DNA from: an uncultured Lachnospiraceae bacterium
GTDB lineage: Bacteria; Bacillota; Clostridia; Lachnospirales; Lachnospiraceae
DNA: 33,531 bases
Assembly (NCBI GenBank): GCA_902783965.1
Contig: CACZSY010000178.1
Coordinates: forward strand, 1-33,531
Direction: 5' to 3'
Shown one piece after another: positions 24,189 through 30,281 of the stretch; within the stretch, counting starts at the first letter, position 1, and each line of letters begins with the position of its first letter. The position numbers were made by a program, and so were the translations under genes. A model generated the notes under the pieces. The model did not search any database. It had not been told where the DNA came from and saw only the letters and a program-made list of their open reading frames with translations.

Positions 24189-24841
24189 ACAAATGAATAC
24201 ATCAGTATGAAGTGACACAGGCTGCCGCCGAGGCAGAACAGATGGAATATCTCATGTGATCCGAAATTTTTATGCTTGTTGTTGAATATCGGCAGTTTTA
24301 AAGCATATATTACGCCGCCTATCGTATATATCAGACCGCCTGCAAGCAGCCATCCGAAGGCATCCGCGCTCAACGCATTAAAAATACTTCCAAAAGCAAG
24401 AACACAGGTCCAGCCCATCACTATATATATAATAGAAGAAAGCCATTTAGGACATGTCACAAAAAAGGCAGTGAAGAAAATTCCCAATAATGCCATACTC
24501 CATATAAGGATCAGCATTCCGATACCCTTCTGCTTTCCGAGAACCACAAGGCAGATAGGCGTATATGAACCGGCTATCAGTATATAGATGCTCATGTGGT
24601 CAAATTTCTTAAGTCTTAGATTCACTTTCTTATTTATGTCAAAAGTGTGATAGACCGTACTTGCCGTATATAAGACAAACATACTTGCTATAAATACCGC
24701 CAATGAAATGACAGTTGTCATTTCATGGGTATATGACGCTCTGATCAACAGCGGAGCTGCTAATATCAAAGCCATTGCGCTTCCTATAAAATGTGTGATG
24801 GCGCTTCCCGGATCTTTTATCCTGAATCCTCTGACTGACAT
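24176..24841 (-). CDS. Hemolysin III family (PAQR-type) membrane protein
   Basis: A seven-helix integral membrane protein of the HlyIII/YqfA (TrhA) family, 221 residues. Conserved features are DPGSAITHFIGS near the N-terminus, TASTVYHTF, FDHMSIYILIAGSYTP, and the late HEIFHLFCLGGSLCHF, whose histidines are the metal-site type of PAQR proteins. Despite the name, bacterial members are linked to membrane lipid and energy homeostasis and not clearly to toxicity. AAGGAGGG precedes the ATG at 24841. It is a single-gene unit. Its 3' end is duplicated downstream. Confidence 0.92.
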   Translation of the reverse strand: MSVRGFRIKDPGSAITHFIGSAMALILAAPLLIRASYTHEMTTVISLAVFIASMFVLYTASTVYHTFDINKKVNLRLKKFDHMSIYILIAGSYTPICLVVLGKQKGIGMLILIWSMALLGIFFTAFFVTCPKWLSSIIYIVMGWTCVLAFGSIFNALSADAFGWLLAGGLIYTIGGVIYALKLPIFNNKHKNFGSHEIFHLFCLGGSLCHFILMYSFVARL

Positions 24842-24878
24842 AGTTAATCCCTCCTTTTATAATATGCGGTGCCCACCT

Positions 24879-24906
24879 GCCTCAGCCGGGCGCCGGCCCG
24901 GTCGGC
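24879..24906. repeat. GC-rich palindrome upstream of hemolysin III
   Basis: CCGGGC (24886-24891) pairs with GCCCGG (24896-24901), with TGCC/GGCA outside. It is a GC island in an AT-rich gap. The remaining gap to 25078 is AT-rich and shows no gene. Confidence 0.55.
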
Positions 24907-25077
24907 ATGATGCGAATTAAGTCTTAGACATAATCTTCCGTTTTCACAATTCATTATTATTATATCTGCTTTTTACGGTTTTATTCATTCTGTGATGTAG
25001 TTTTCATTACTATGTTGTGAGCTAATAATAACATCTTATCAAGGTAATTGCAACCCTTTTTTTATTTTTTAACACGA

Positions 25078-25187
25078 TTTTCCCTCGCTGCCCCCTGTGA
25101 ATACGTTTTCCCTCGCTATCCCTGTGTATATTTTTTCCCTCGCTGCCCCTGTGAATACGTTTTCCCTCGCTGCCCCTGTGCATATGA
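25078..25187. repeat. Four-copy 27-28 nt tandem repeat
   Basis: Units begin at CCCTCGCT in 25082, 25110, 25137 and 25164 (periods 28, 27, 27). The typical unit is TTTTCCCTCGCTGCCCCTGT followed by GAATACG. Copies differ by a few bases. It lies just beyond the terminator of the DUF134-NifX gene. Confidence 0.92.
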
Positions 25188-25211
25188 AAAGGGCGGTGTA
25201 TTCCACCGCCC
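25187..25211 (-). terminator. Terminator of the DUF134-NifX gene
   Basis: GGGCGGTG (25191-25198) pairs with CACCGCCC (25204-25211). On the minus strand TTTTCATATG follows. It lies about 42 nt past the stop. Confidence 0.88.
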
Positions 25212-25252
25212 TAATATCATTCTGTTTAGTTATTTTCATGCCGGATATCAGC

Positions 25253-26032
25253 TTAGTTGCTCCTGCAGCCCTCGCCGTGTCCGCATTCATGTTCTTTCTC
25301 ATGTTCGCCGCAAGCATGCCCGCCGCAGCCTTCTTTATTTCCTTCATCAGTGCCGCAGGCATGTTCGTGACCATGATGATCGCAATTTGCCTCACCGCTG
25401 TAATCAAGCCTGCCCTCAAGCAGAGCAGCTACAGCCGCATCGGCATTTCCGGTAACCTGTCCGTAAAGCCTGATCCCCGCATGTGCAAGAGCATTTACCG
25501 CTCCCATCCCGATACCGCCGCAGATGAGTGCATCAACTCCGGCTACTTTTAACAATCCTGCCAGAGCACCATGTCCGTTTCCATCAGTATCCATGATCTG
25601 CTCTGCCACGATCTTTCCGTCTTCAACATCATAAAGTTTAAACTGCTCTGTATGACCAAAATGCTGGAATATCTCTCCGTTCTCATAAGTTACTGCAATT
25701 CTCATTACTCCGCTTCCCTTCTCATTAACATCTGCAATTAATTCTTCATCTAGTCTGTAACTCCCGCCGAAAATGCGAAGCGGACGTCCTTCGACCAGCA
25801 TCGCCGACAACTTGTTTCTGGCGTTATTGTAAATATCCGTGACGGTTGTCCTCGCCACATCCATCTTCTGACTGCACTGTTCCTGTGTCATTCCTTCGTA
25901 ATCTATAAGACGTATCGTCTCAAATTCATCTATAGTAAGAACAATTTCATCTGCACACTCTCCCTCCGGAGAAGTAAATGTCCAGTAGTCCGGAAAGCAT
26001 GCGATTCTTCTGCATCTCTGTTTTCTCGGCAT
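25253..26032 (-). CDS. DUF134 HTH - NifX/NifB-type domain protein with His/Cys-rich tail
   Basis: A 259-residue fusion. Residues 1-95 are a DUF134 DNA-binding domain (MPRKQRCRRI, TIDEFETIRLIDYEGMTQEQ, helix-turn-helix about 48-70). Residues about 112-212 are a dinitrogenase Fe-Mo cofactor-like domain (MRIAVTYENGEIFQHFGHTE, ALICGGIGMGAVNAL). The tail from about 217 has many histidines and cysteines (CDHHGHEHACG, CGGHACGEHEKEHECGHGEG), a likely metal-binding region. Role inferred: a metal- or Fe-S-responsive regulator. No nitrogenase genes are present. GGGAGAG lies 10 nt before the ATG. A leader of about 310 nt and palindromic operator candidates lie upstream. Confidence 0.9.
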   Translation of the reverse strand: MPRKQRCRRIACFPDYWTFTSPEGECADEIVLTIDEFETIRLIDYEGMTQEQCSQKMDVARTTVTDIYNNARNKLSAMLVEGRPLRIFGGSYRLDEELIADVNEKGSGVMRIAVTYENGEIFQHFGHTEQFKLYDVEDGKIVAEQIMDTDGNGHGALAGLLKVAGVDALICGGIGMGAVNALAHAGIRLYGQVTGNADAAVAALLEGRLDYSGEANCDHHGHEHACGTDEGNKEGCGGHACGEHEKEHECGHGEGCRSN

Positions 26033-26356
26033 ATTTTATAATCTCTCCCTATCATCATTTGATCCGCTGACTCCCTAAGCGCTGACCACCCTTACATGAC
26101 GACTGTAAATCTTACCGGATTCCCTGTTATTATAAGATTCCGGACAAGTGCTCTGATCATTATTTTTCGCCTGACTGCTGATCTGTCACTCAGTTAGACC
26201 GCAATTCATGTCTCACATCTCGAGACTGAGACTTAGCGCCGGATTCAAGGTGCAAAACGTTCGATGGACGTTTGTCCAACACCGACCGAAACGGAGTGCT
26301 GTTGCCCCGTCTACGCTTCGCCAAGAGGCGGAGGTCATCTCTATCCGAAATGTATC
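26033..26356 (-). other. Long leader of the DUF134-NifX gene, possibly structured
   Basis: No gene is seen. If the promoter at 26372-26403 is used, this is a 5' leader of about 320 nt. On the minus strand several stems can be drawn. AATCTTA/TAAGATT encloses CAGGGAATCCGG (about 26113-26145). GTCTCA/TGAGAC encloses TCTCGAGA (about 26205-26235). CAACA/TGTTG lies at about 26277-26305. No known riboswitch core was recognised. Confidence 0.4.
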
Positions 26357-26403
26357 CGACATATGTCAGTTATTATAGTACTCTTATTTCTGACTTATGT
26401 CAA
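26357..26403 (-). promoter_or_regulatory. Promoter candidate flanked by two TGAC.TATGTCA palindromes
   Basis: CGACATATGTCA (26357-26368) and TGACTTATGTCA (26391-26402) flank TATAAT (minus strand, 26372-26377). TTGACA (26398-26403) overlaps the second palindrome, but spacing to TATAAT is 20 nt, longer than ideal. The layout suits a repressor, or an activator that corrects the spacing. The likely target is the DUF134-NifX gene. Confidence 0.55.
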
Positions 26404-26435
26404 TATTATTTTATGTAATCTTATGAAAAAAATTT

Positions 26436-26582
26436 TGTTCTATCGAGCCTGCTCGCCCGCGCCGGGGTGCGCCCGGCGTCAGCCGGGAATCTTCCCTGCG
26501 AACCCCGTGTTCTATCGAGCCTGCTCGCCTGCGCCGGGGTGCGCCCGGCGTCAGCCGGGAATCTTCCCTGCGCACCCCGTGT
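26436..26582. repeat. 72-nt tandem duplication with GC-rich hairpins
   Basis: Two copies (from 26436 and 26508) differ by only a few bases. Each contains CGCCGGG/CCCGGCG and ends ACCCCGTGT. It is far more GC-rich than the flanking AT-rich DNA. Similar CCCGGCG/CGCCGGGC elements lie at 19181-19222 and 24886-24901. Confidence 0.9.
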
Positions 26583-26598
26583 GCATGATAAGAAACAC

Positions 26599-26631
26599 AA
26601 CAGCCGGCATTTTTGACATACGCCGGCTGTT
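26599..26631. repeat. 10-bp perfect hairpin AACAGCCGGC
   Basis: AACAGCCGGC (26599-26608) and GCCGGCTGTT (26622-26631) enclose ATTTTTGACATAC, which holds a TGACATA half-site of the nearby palindromes. It could be a terminator or part of the regulatory block. Confidence 0.7.
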
Positions 26632-26659
26632 ATTCTACTTTATTTGTGACTTATGTCAA
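26632..26659 (-). promoter_or_regulatory. Second promoter with a TGACTTATGTCA operator
   Basis: TTGACA (26654-26659), 16-nt spacer, TAGAAT (26632-26637) on the minus strand. The palindrome TGACTTATGTCA at 26647-26658 covers the -35 box. It points toward the repeat block and the DUF134-NifX gene. The 26660-26730 gap holds nothing else recognised. Confidence 0.5.
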
Positions 26660-26730
26660 TAATGTTCCCTGTAAAATAATAATGCTATTTAATTTCTGAA
26701 TTTAAGCAACTATCGTTTTATGATGCCCGA

Positions 26731-27024
26731 TCAGCCCGGAAGTCCGTCCGACTGCCTGATCATATCTTCAACAACAATATCGTAGATCTCTCCGATCGAA
26801 TTGCAGTATTCAAGCAGCTTCCACGGTTCATTAGTGTGGAAATGAACCTTTATCAGGTCTTCGTCTCCCGCCGCAATAAGCGAATTACCTTCTATATGAG
26901 TAGTGATATAATCAGCAATAACATCTTCATCCAGATCTTCATCCCTTCTGTCGATCAGAAGCTGTGTGTCATAACGATACGCAAACTGATCATCTTCGGC
27001 ATCAATGCTGTTAACTGGTTCCAT
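26731..27024 (-). CDS. Stand-alone FakA/DAK C-terminal-like domain protein
   Basis: A 97-residue acidic protein resembling the C-terminal part of FakA/YloV (fatty acid kinase, DAK2-DegV-like), with YRYDTQLLID, IAAGDEDLIKVHFHTNEPW and EYCNSIGEIYDIVVEDM. The kinase (DhaL-like) part and DegV partner are absent, so it cannot act as a kinase by itself. Short proteins of this sort are often named kinase to dihydroxyacetone kinase in Clostridia. GGAGG lies 9 nt before the ATG and a TATAAT promoter lies upstream, so it looks like a real gene and not a fragment. Confidence 0.75.
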   Translation of the reverse strand: MEPVNSIDAEDDQFAYRYDTQLLIDRRDEDLDEDVIADYITTHIEGNSLIAAGDEDLIKVHFHTNEPWKLLEYCNSIGEIYDIVVEDMIRQSDGLPG

Positions 27025-27079
27025 AAAATAAATCCTCCATTTATTATAATTGTGATAGTGGAAATAATTTTCTATCTAA

Positions 27080-27108
27080 ATTATAACATATTTTCTCTTC
27101 AATGAAAA
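27080..27108 (-). promoter_or_regulatory. Extended -10 promoter of the FakA-C-like gene
   Basis: TTTTCA (27103-27108), 17-nt spacer, TATAAT (27080-27085) with TG one base before it, on the minus strand. Confidence 0.65.
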
Positions 27109-27125
27109 GGTAGTTCTTTATCCTC

Positions 27126-27154
27126 TTGACACAGTAAGTTTTCATGATTAAGAT
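27126..27154 (+). promoter_or_regulatory. Sigma-A promoter of the antiporter gene
   Basis: TTGACA (27126-27131), 17-nt spacer, TAAGAT (27149-27154). Divergent from the promoter at 27080-27108. Confidence 0.8.
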
Positions 27155-27196
27155 AGTAATCTGTAGCATAAATAATTTTTCGAAAGAAGGCTTAGA

Positions 27197-28384
27197 ATGA
27201 ATTCCATAGATATATTTAAAGATCTGGCAATAATTATAGTTGCCGCAAAATTTCTCGGACTTTTGGCAAGAAAGCTGAATGCTCCGCAGGTTGTCGGCGA
27301 GATAGTGGCCGGGCTGCTCATCGGTCCGAGCGTATTGGGACTGGTCAGCCAGAGCGACTTTCTTATACAGATGGCCGAGATCGGAGTTATCCTCCTAATG
27401 TTCATGGCAGGACTTGAGACTGATTTCAGGGAACTGCTCGCAACGGGAAAGAACGCTTTTCTTATTGCATGCGCGGGTGTTTTCGTGCCGTTGGGCTTCG
27501 GATATCTCCTGTACTCATTTTTCTACGGATTTGCGCCGACCGGCAGCGAGGATTTTTATAAAGCAGTTTTTATAGGAACAATAATGACCGCTACCTCTGT
27601 CAGCATTACCGTCCAGACTCTCCGGGAATTGGGATTCCTTAAAGGTCGCGTCGGCACAACCATACTGAGCGCCGCCATCATAGACGATGTTATAGGAATA
27701 ATCGTACTGACATTTGTCATCGGATTTAAAAATCCCGATTCAAAGCCTTCCAAGGTAGTCTTAAGCACGGTATTATTTTTTATTTTCTGTATCGGCGTCG
27801 GCTACATAGCTTATCATATTTTTAAATGGGCGGATAAAAGATGGGAGCACAAGAGGCGTATCCCCGTACTCGGTCTTGCTCTCTGCCTTACAATGGCATA
27901 CGTTGCCGAAAAATATTTCGGCATCGCCGACATTACCGGAGCATATGTGGCGGGGCTTATCCTTTGCAACGTCCGCGACGCGGATTATATAGCTGAAAAA
28001 ATGGACATCAATTCTTATATGCTCTTCGGTCCCGTATTTTTCGCAAGTATCGGGCTAAAGACAAGCATTGACAGCTTTTCTCTTGGGATGCTGAAATTTA
28101 CAATAGGATTTGTGCTCGCGGCGCTGCTTGGAAAGATAATCGGCTGCTATCTCATGAGCCGGCTCTGCCGCTTTAAAAGAGAAGAAAGCATAAAGATCGG
28201 CATCGGAATGATGACAAGAGGTGAAGTCGCCCTGATCGTTTCACAGAAAGGACTGTCGGTCGGGCTGCTCACTCCCAATTATTTTACTCCGGTCATCGTC
28301 CTCATCATGGTGTCCTCAATAATGACGCCTATACTTTTAAAGATAATGTATACCAAATATCCCGAAGCCGCCACAGCAAAGTAA
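27197..28384 (+). CDS. CPA2-family cation/proton antiporter
   Basis: Integral membrane Na+(K+)/H+ antiporter, 395 residues and about 12 helices. Features are the N-terminal GEIVAGLLIGPSVLG (34-48), the unwound-helix motif TATSVSITVQTL (131-142) and the ion-binding pair D163-D164 in AAIIDDVIG. Two adjacent aspartates are typical of electrogenic Na+/H+ exchangers such as NapA. The protein ends after the membrane domain; there is no RCK/TrkA nucleotide-binding domain as in KefB/KefC. GAAGG precedes the ATG. It is a monocistronic plus-strand gene. Role inferred: pH and Na+ homeostasis. Confidence 0.93.
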   Translation: MNSIDIFKDLAIIIVAAKFLGLLARKLNAPQVVGEIVAGLLIGPSVLGLVSQSDFLIQMAEIGVILLMFMAGLETDFRELLATGKNAFLIACAGVFVPLGFGYLLYSFFYGFAPTGSEDFYKAVFIGTIMTATSVSITVQTLRELGFLKGRVGTTILSAAIIDDVIGIIVLTFVIGFKNPDSKPSKVVLSTVLFFIFCIGVGYIAYHIFKWADKRWEHKRRIPVLGLALCLTMAYVAEKYFGIADITGAYVAGLILCNVRDADYIAEKMDINSYMLFGPVFFASIGLKTSIDSFSLGMLKFTIGFVLAALLGKIIGCYLMSRLCRFKREESIKIGIGMMTRGEVALIVSQKGLSVGLLTPNYFTPVIVLIMVSSIMTPILLKIMYTKYPEAATAK

Positions 28385-28414
28385 CCCTGAGCCGGTTCCG
28401 GCGCTTCATTAAAA

Positions 28415-28462
28415 CAGCAGCTCCCTGTCATTAACTTTAATGTTAAACGGCCGGGAGCTGTT
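28415..28462 (+). terminator. Probable terminator of the antiporter gene
   Basis: AGCTCCC (28419-28425) pairs with GGGAGCT (28453-28459), with TTAAC/GTTAA inside. The T-run is poor (TTCCTATTGTTT). Confidence 0.55.
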
Positions 28463-28794
28463 CCTATTGTTTGATCTATGTCATCAGACGTCATTTTCAC
28501 TCCCCGGCCGCTAAAATGACGCGGTCATCATACTCACGAGAACAGATAAGGGACTAAATATTTATCAAGAATGAAATGCCGGCTGTTATTATCTACCGTC
28601 CCGAAAGCATTGTTGATCCCTGATATAAATGATATACAATCCGCAAAAGCAATACGGCTCCTTTATATCCAAGGCTTCCGGTCGGAGTATGTAGCCTTTG
28701 ACATTTCCGACATCCGATGAGTTTTTTCTTCTGAAATGTGTCACTAAGCACCGATCCTATCTATTATTTTGAATTCAGAAATTTCTTCATATAT

Positions 28795-28885
28795 TGCGAA
28801 GATTTCGAAGAAATCTTTGCAGTCGGTTCGCGCGACGCATGGCGCGATAGAATCAAAGAAACATTGAGCGAAGCGAAATGTTTCT
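28795..28885 (+). repeat. Dispersed structured element, copy 2 of 2
   Basis: Three stems in a row: AAGATTTC-GAA-GAAATCTT (28799-28817), TCGCGC/GCGCGA (28828-28833, 28842-28847) and AGAAACATT/AATGTTTCT (28857-28865, 28877-28885). The first two match copy 1 (10-86, opposite orientation), with a compensated pair in the second. Confidence 0.75.
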
Positions 28886-29018
28886 ACTATTTCCGGTTTT
28901 TCGGGATTCAAAAACTCCCTTTACTTATTCCGGAAATGCTGTTGAAAAATTTTCTCGAACACCCTTGACGCCCTTGCCGTCTTCAACGGCGGGCGGCAGA
29001 CCCTTCCTGAGTAAAATT

Positions 29019-29041
29019 CAAGAACGCCATCGGCGTTCTTG
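29019..29041. repeat. Perfect 10-bp hairpin, loop ATC
   Basis: CAAGAACGCC, loop ATC, GGCGTTCTTG. It shows the same architecture (perfect stem, 3-nt loop) as 64-82 and 5611-5645. Confidence 0.85.
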
Positions 29042-29177
29042 CCGCGCCGCGCCCGGCGCTGATAAGCGCCTTCCACTGAGCGCGGCTGCGATCCGCTTTA
29101 AGATCAAAATACTTCGCAATAGGACCGGGCTTAATGCACTGTGATAATATATTATATTTCCCTATGGCAAAAATGTG

Positions 29178-30188
29178 TCAGTCCAAAAGATACATCGGAT
29201 TAACAGCCTCGCCGTTTTCCTTTACCATGAAATAAAGGTTGGTTCCTTCTTTTTCATAATAGCCTGACGCGGCAGACACTTTGGCAAATGCCTCGCCTCT
29301 TTTTACCTTATCTCCCTGGTTGACCTTAATATCCTCAAGTTCTCCATATACCACTTCAAAACCGTTACCGATATTAACTGTCACAGAATTGCCTCTTTCC
29401 CTGTCGCTTTCAACCTTTGTCACAATTCCGTCAGCAGCCGCAAGAACCGGTTCCGACTCCTCGGCTCCTATGAGGATCTTGTCACTCGCCCTAAACTGCC
29501 CCAAGGTTTCATAATAAACAACGCTTTCCGTGGAAAATGTCATTATCACATTTCCCGATACAGGCCATGAAAGACCGTCTTCCTCCTTAAAATTTGGAAG
29601 ATTCACACTGGTCTGCGTTGAACCGTCTTTCTTCTTGCTTCCATCTGAGGACTTGTCATTCTTACCGGACTTGTTATTTTTTCCGGTCTTATCATTTTTC
29701 CCCGATGCATCGGAAGTCCCCGTTTTATCGTTTTTATCCGACTTGTCACCTTGTCCCGACTTGTCCGTTGCCTTATCCGGATCAGCGGAAGTCTTAACAT
29801 CAGAAGGCTCGTCCTTGCCGTCTTTGTCCCCGTTCGTCACGGACACCGGTTCGCTTCCCTTCTGAGTTGTATCTGACTTGCCGGAAGGATCTGCAGCGAT
29901 CACCTGCTGGCTTTTATCATCTGTTCCGGCCTGCCGGCTTTTATCATCTGCTCCCGCCTGCTGGCTTTTATCATCTGCTCCTGCTTGAGCGGCTGTCTTG
30001 TCATCGGTATCCGCCTTTGCGAGCTGCTCCCTTATCTCTTTAACGGAACTCTGATCTTCAACGCTGCTCTCCCGCTTGTATTCCGTTCCTTCCCTCTCGG
30101 TATTGATACCATATGCAGTAAGGGCAACAACAGCCAGCGCGACAACGACAGATATGCTGCTGATATAAAAATTATTTGATCTCATCAT
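29178..30188 (-). CDS. spoIIQ: SpoIIQ-like degenerate LytM (M23) protein
   Basis: A 336-residue membrane protein: short cytoplasmic start, one helix (about 9-28), a long low-complexity linker (30-195) with DDKSQQAG and GKNDKTGK repeats, and a LytM/M23 domain (205-336; PVSGNVIMTFS, VLAAADGIVTKV, GDKVKRGEAFAKV, GTNLYFMVKENGEAVNPMYLL). The zinc ligands of active M23 peptidases are missing: no HxxxD near SDKILIGA, and LYF replaces LHF. This matches a pseudoenzyme such as Bacillus SpoIIQ, the forespore half of the SpoIIQ-SpoIIIAH channel. The start is the ATG at 30188, with AAGGTGGGGAG upstream; a GTG 14 codons earlier has no site. The sigma-F-like promoter supports the call. SpoIIQ identity is likely but not proven. 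Confidence 0.65.
   Translation of the reverse strand: MMRSNNFYISSISVVVALAVVALTAYGINTEREGTEYKRESSVEDQSSVKEIREQLAKADTDDKTAAQAGADDKSQQAGADDKSRQAGTDDKSQQVIAADPSGKSDTTQKGSEPVSVTNGDKDGKDEPSDVKTSADPDKATDKSGQGDKSDKNDKTGTSDASGKNDKTGKNNKSGKNDKSSDGSKKKDGSTQTSVNLPNFKEEDGLSWPVSGNVIMTFSTESVVYYETLGQFRASDKILIGAEESEPVLAAADGIVTKVESDRERGNSVTVNIGNGFEVVYGELEDIKVNQGDKVKRGEAFAKVSAASGYYEKEGTNLYFMVKENGEAVNPMYLLD
29901..29981. repeat. In-frame 27-nt repeats in the SpoIIQ-like linker
   Basis: Three 9-residue units DDKSQQAGA, DDKSRQAGT and DDKSQQV (residues 71-96). They extend the periplasm-side linker between membrane helix and LytM domain. Confidence 0.85.
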
Positions 30189-30218
30189 TCTCCCCACCTT
30201 TTTGGATTTTCTTCTATA

Positions 30219-30247
30219 TAATTTACCCACAATATAAAGTTCTATAC
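30219..30247 (-). promoter_or_regulatory. Sigma-F-like promoter of the SpoIIQ-like gene
   Basis: GTATA (30243-30247), 15-nt spacer, GGTAAATTA (30219-30227) on the minus strand. This fits the Bacillus sigma-F pattern GYATA-N15-GGHRARHTX. The start of transcription would be about 20 nt before the ATG. Confidence 0.65.
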
Positions 30248-30249
30248 AT

Positions 30250-30281
30250 AAAAAAAGGAAGGAGACCTAAATCTCCTTTCC
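30250..30281 (-). terminator. Terminator of the two-component operon
   Basis: GGAAAGGAGA and TCTCCTTCC form a stem (30257-30281) overlapping the last codons of the kinase gene, followed by TTTTTTT on the minus strand. It separates the kinase from the SpoIIQ-like gene. Confidence 0.9.

Larger units (their letters stand above)
28463..29177. other. Gene-free repeat region
   Basis: About 700 nt without a supported gene. Short open frames lack ribosome sites and overlap repeats. It holds the second copy of the structured element (28795-28885), a perfect hairpin (29019-29041) and GC-rich CGCGCCCGGCGC sequence. Any terminator of the SpoIIQ-like gene ending at 29178 is not obvious. Confidence 0.6.

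Noticed and set aside
26105-26150. Cobalamin riboswitch (CAGGGAATCCGG resembles part of the B12 box region)
   Set aside because: The remaining conserved core and the B12 box were not found, and the stem AATCTTA/TAAGATT around it does not fit.
26264-26662. Plus-strand open frame of 132 codons
   Set aside because: It is a product of the 72-nt duplication and regulatory DNA; it has no ribosome site and no protein-like composition.
28738-29144. Two overlapping plus-strand open frames
   Set aside because: They cover the structured repeat and GC-rich hairpins, lack ribosome sites and match no family.
30189-30230. GTG start extending the SpoIIQ-like protein by 14 residues
   Set aside because: It has no ribosome site and falls within the sigma-F-like promoter region; AAGGTGGGGAG serves the ATG at 30188.
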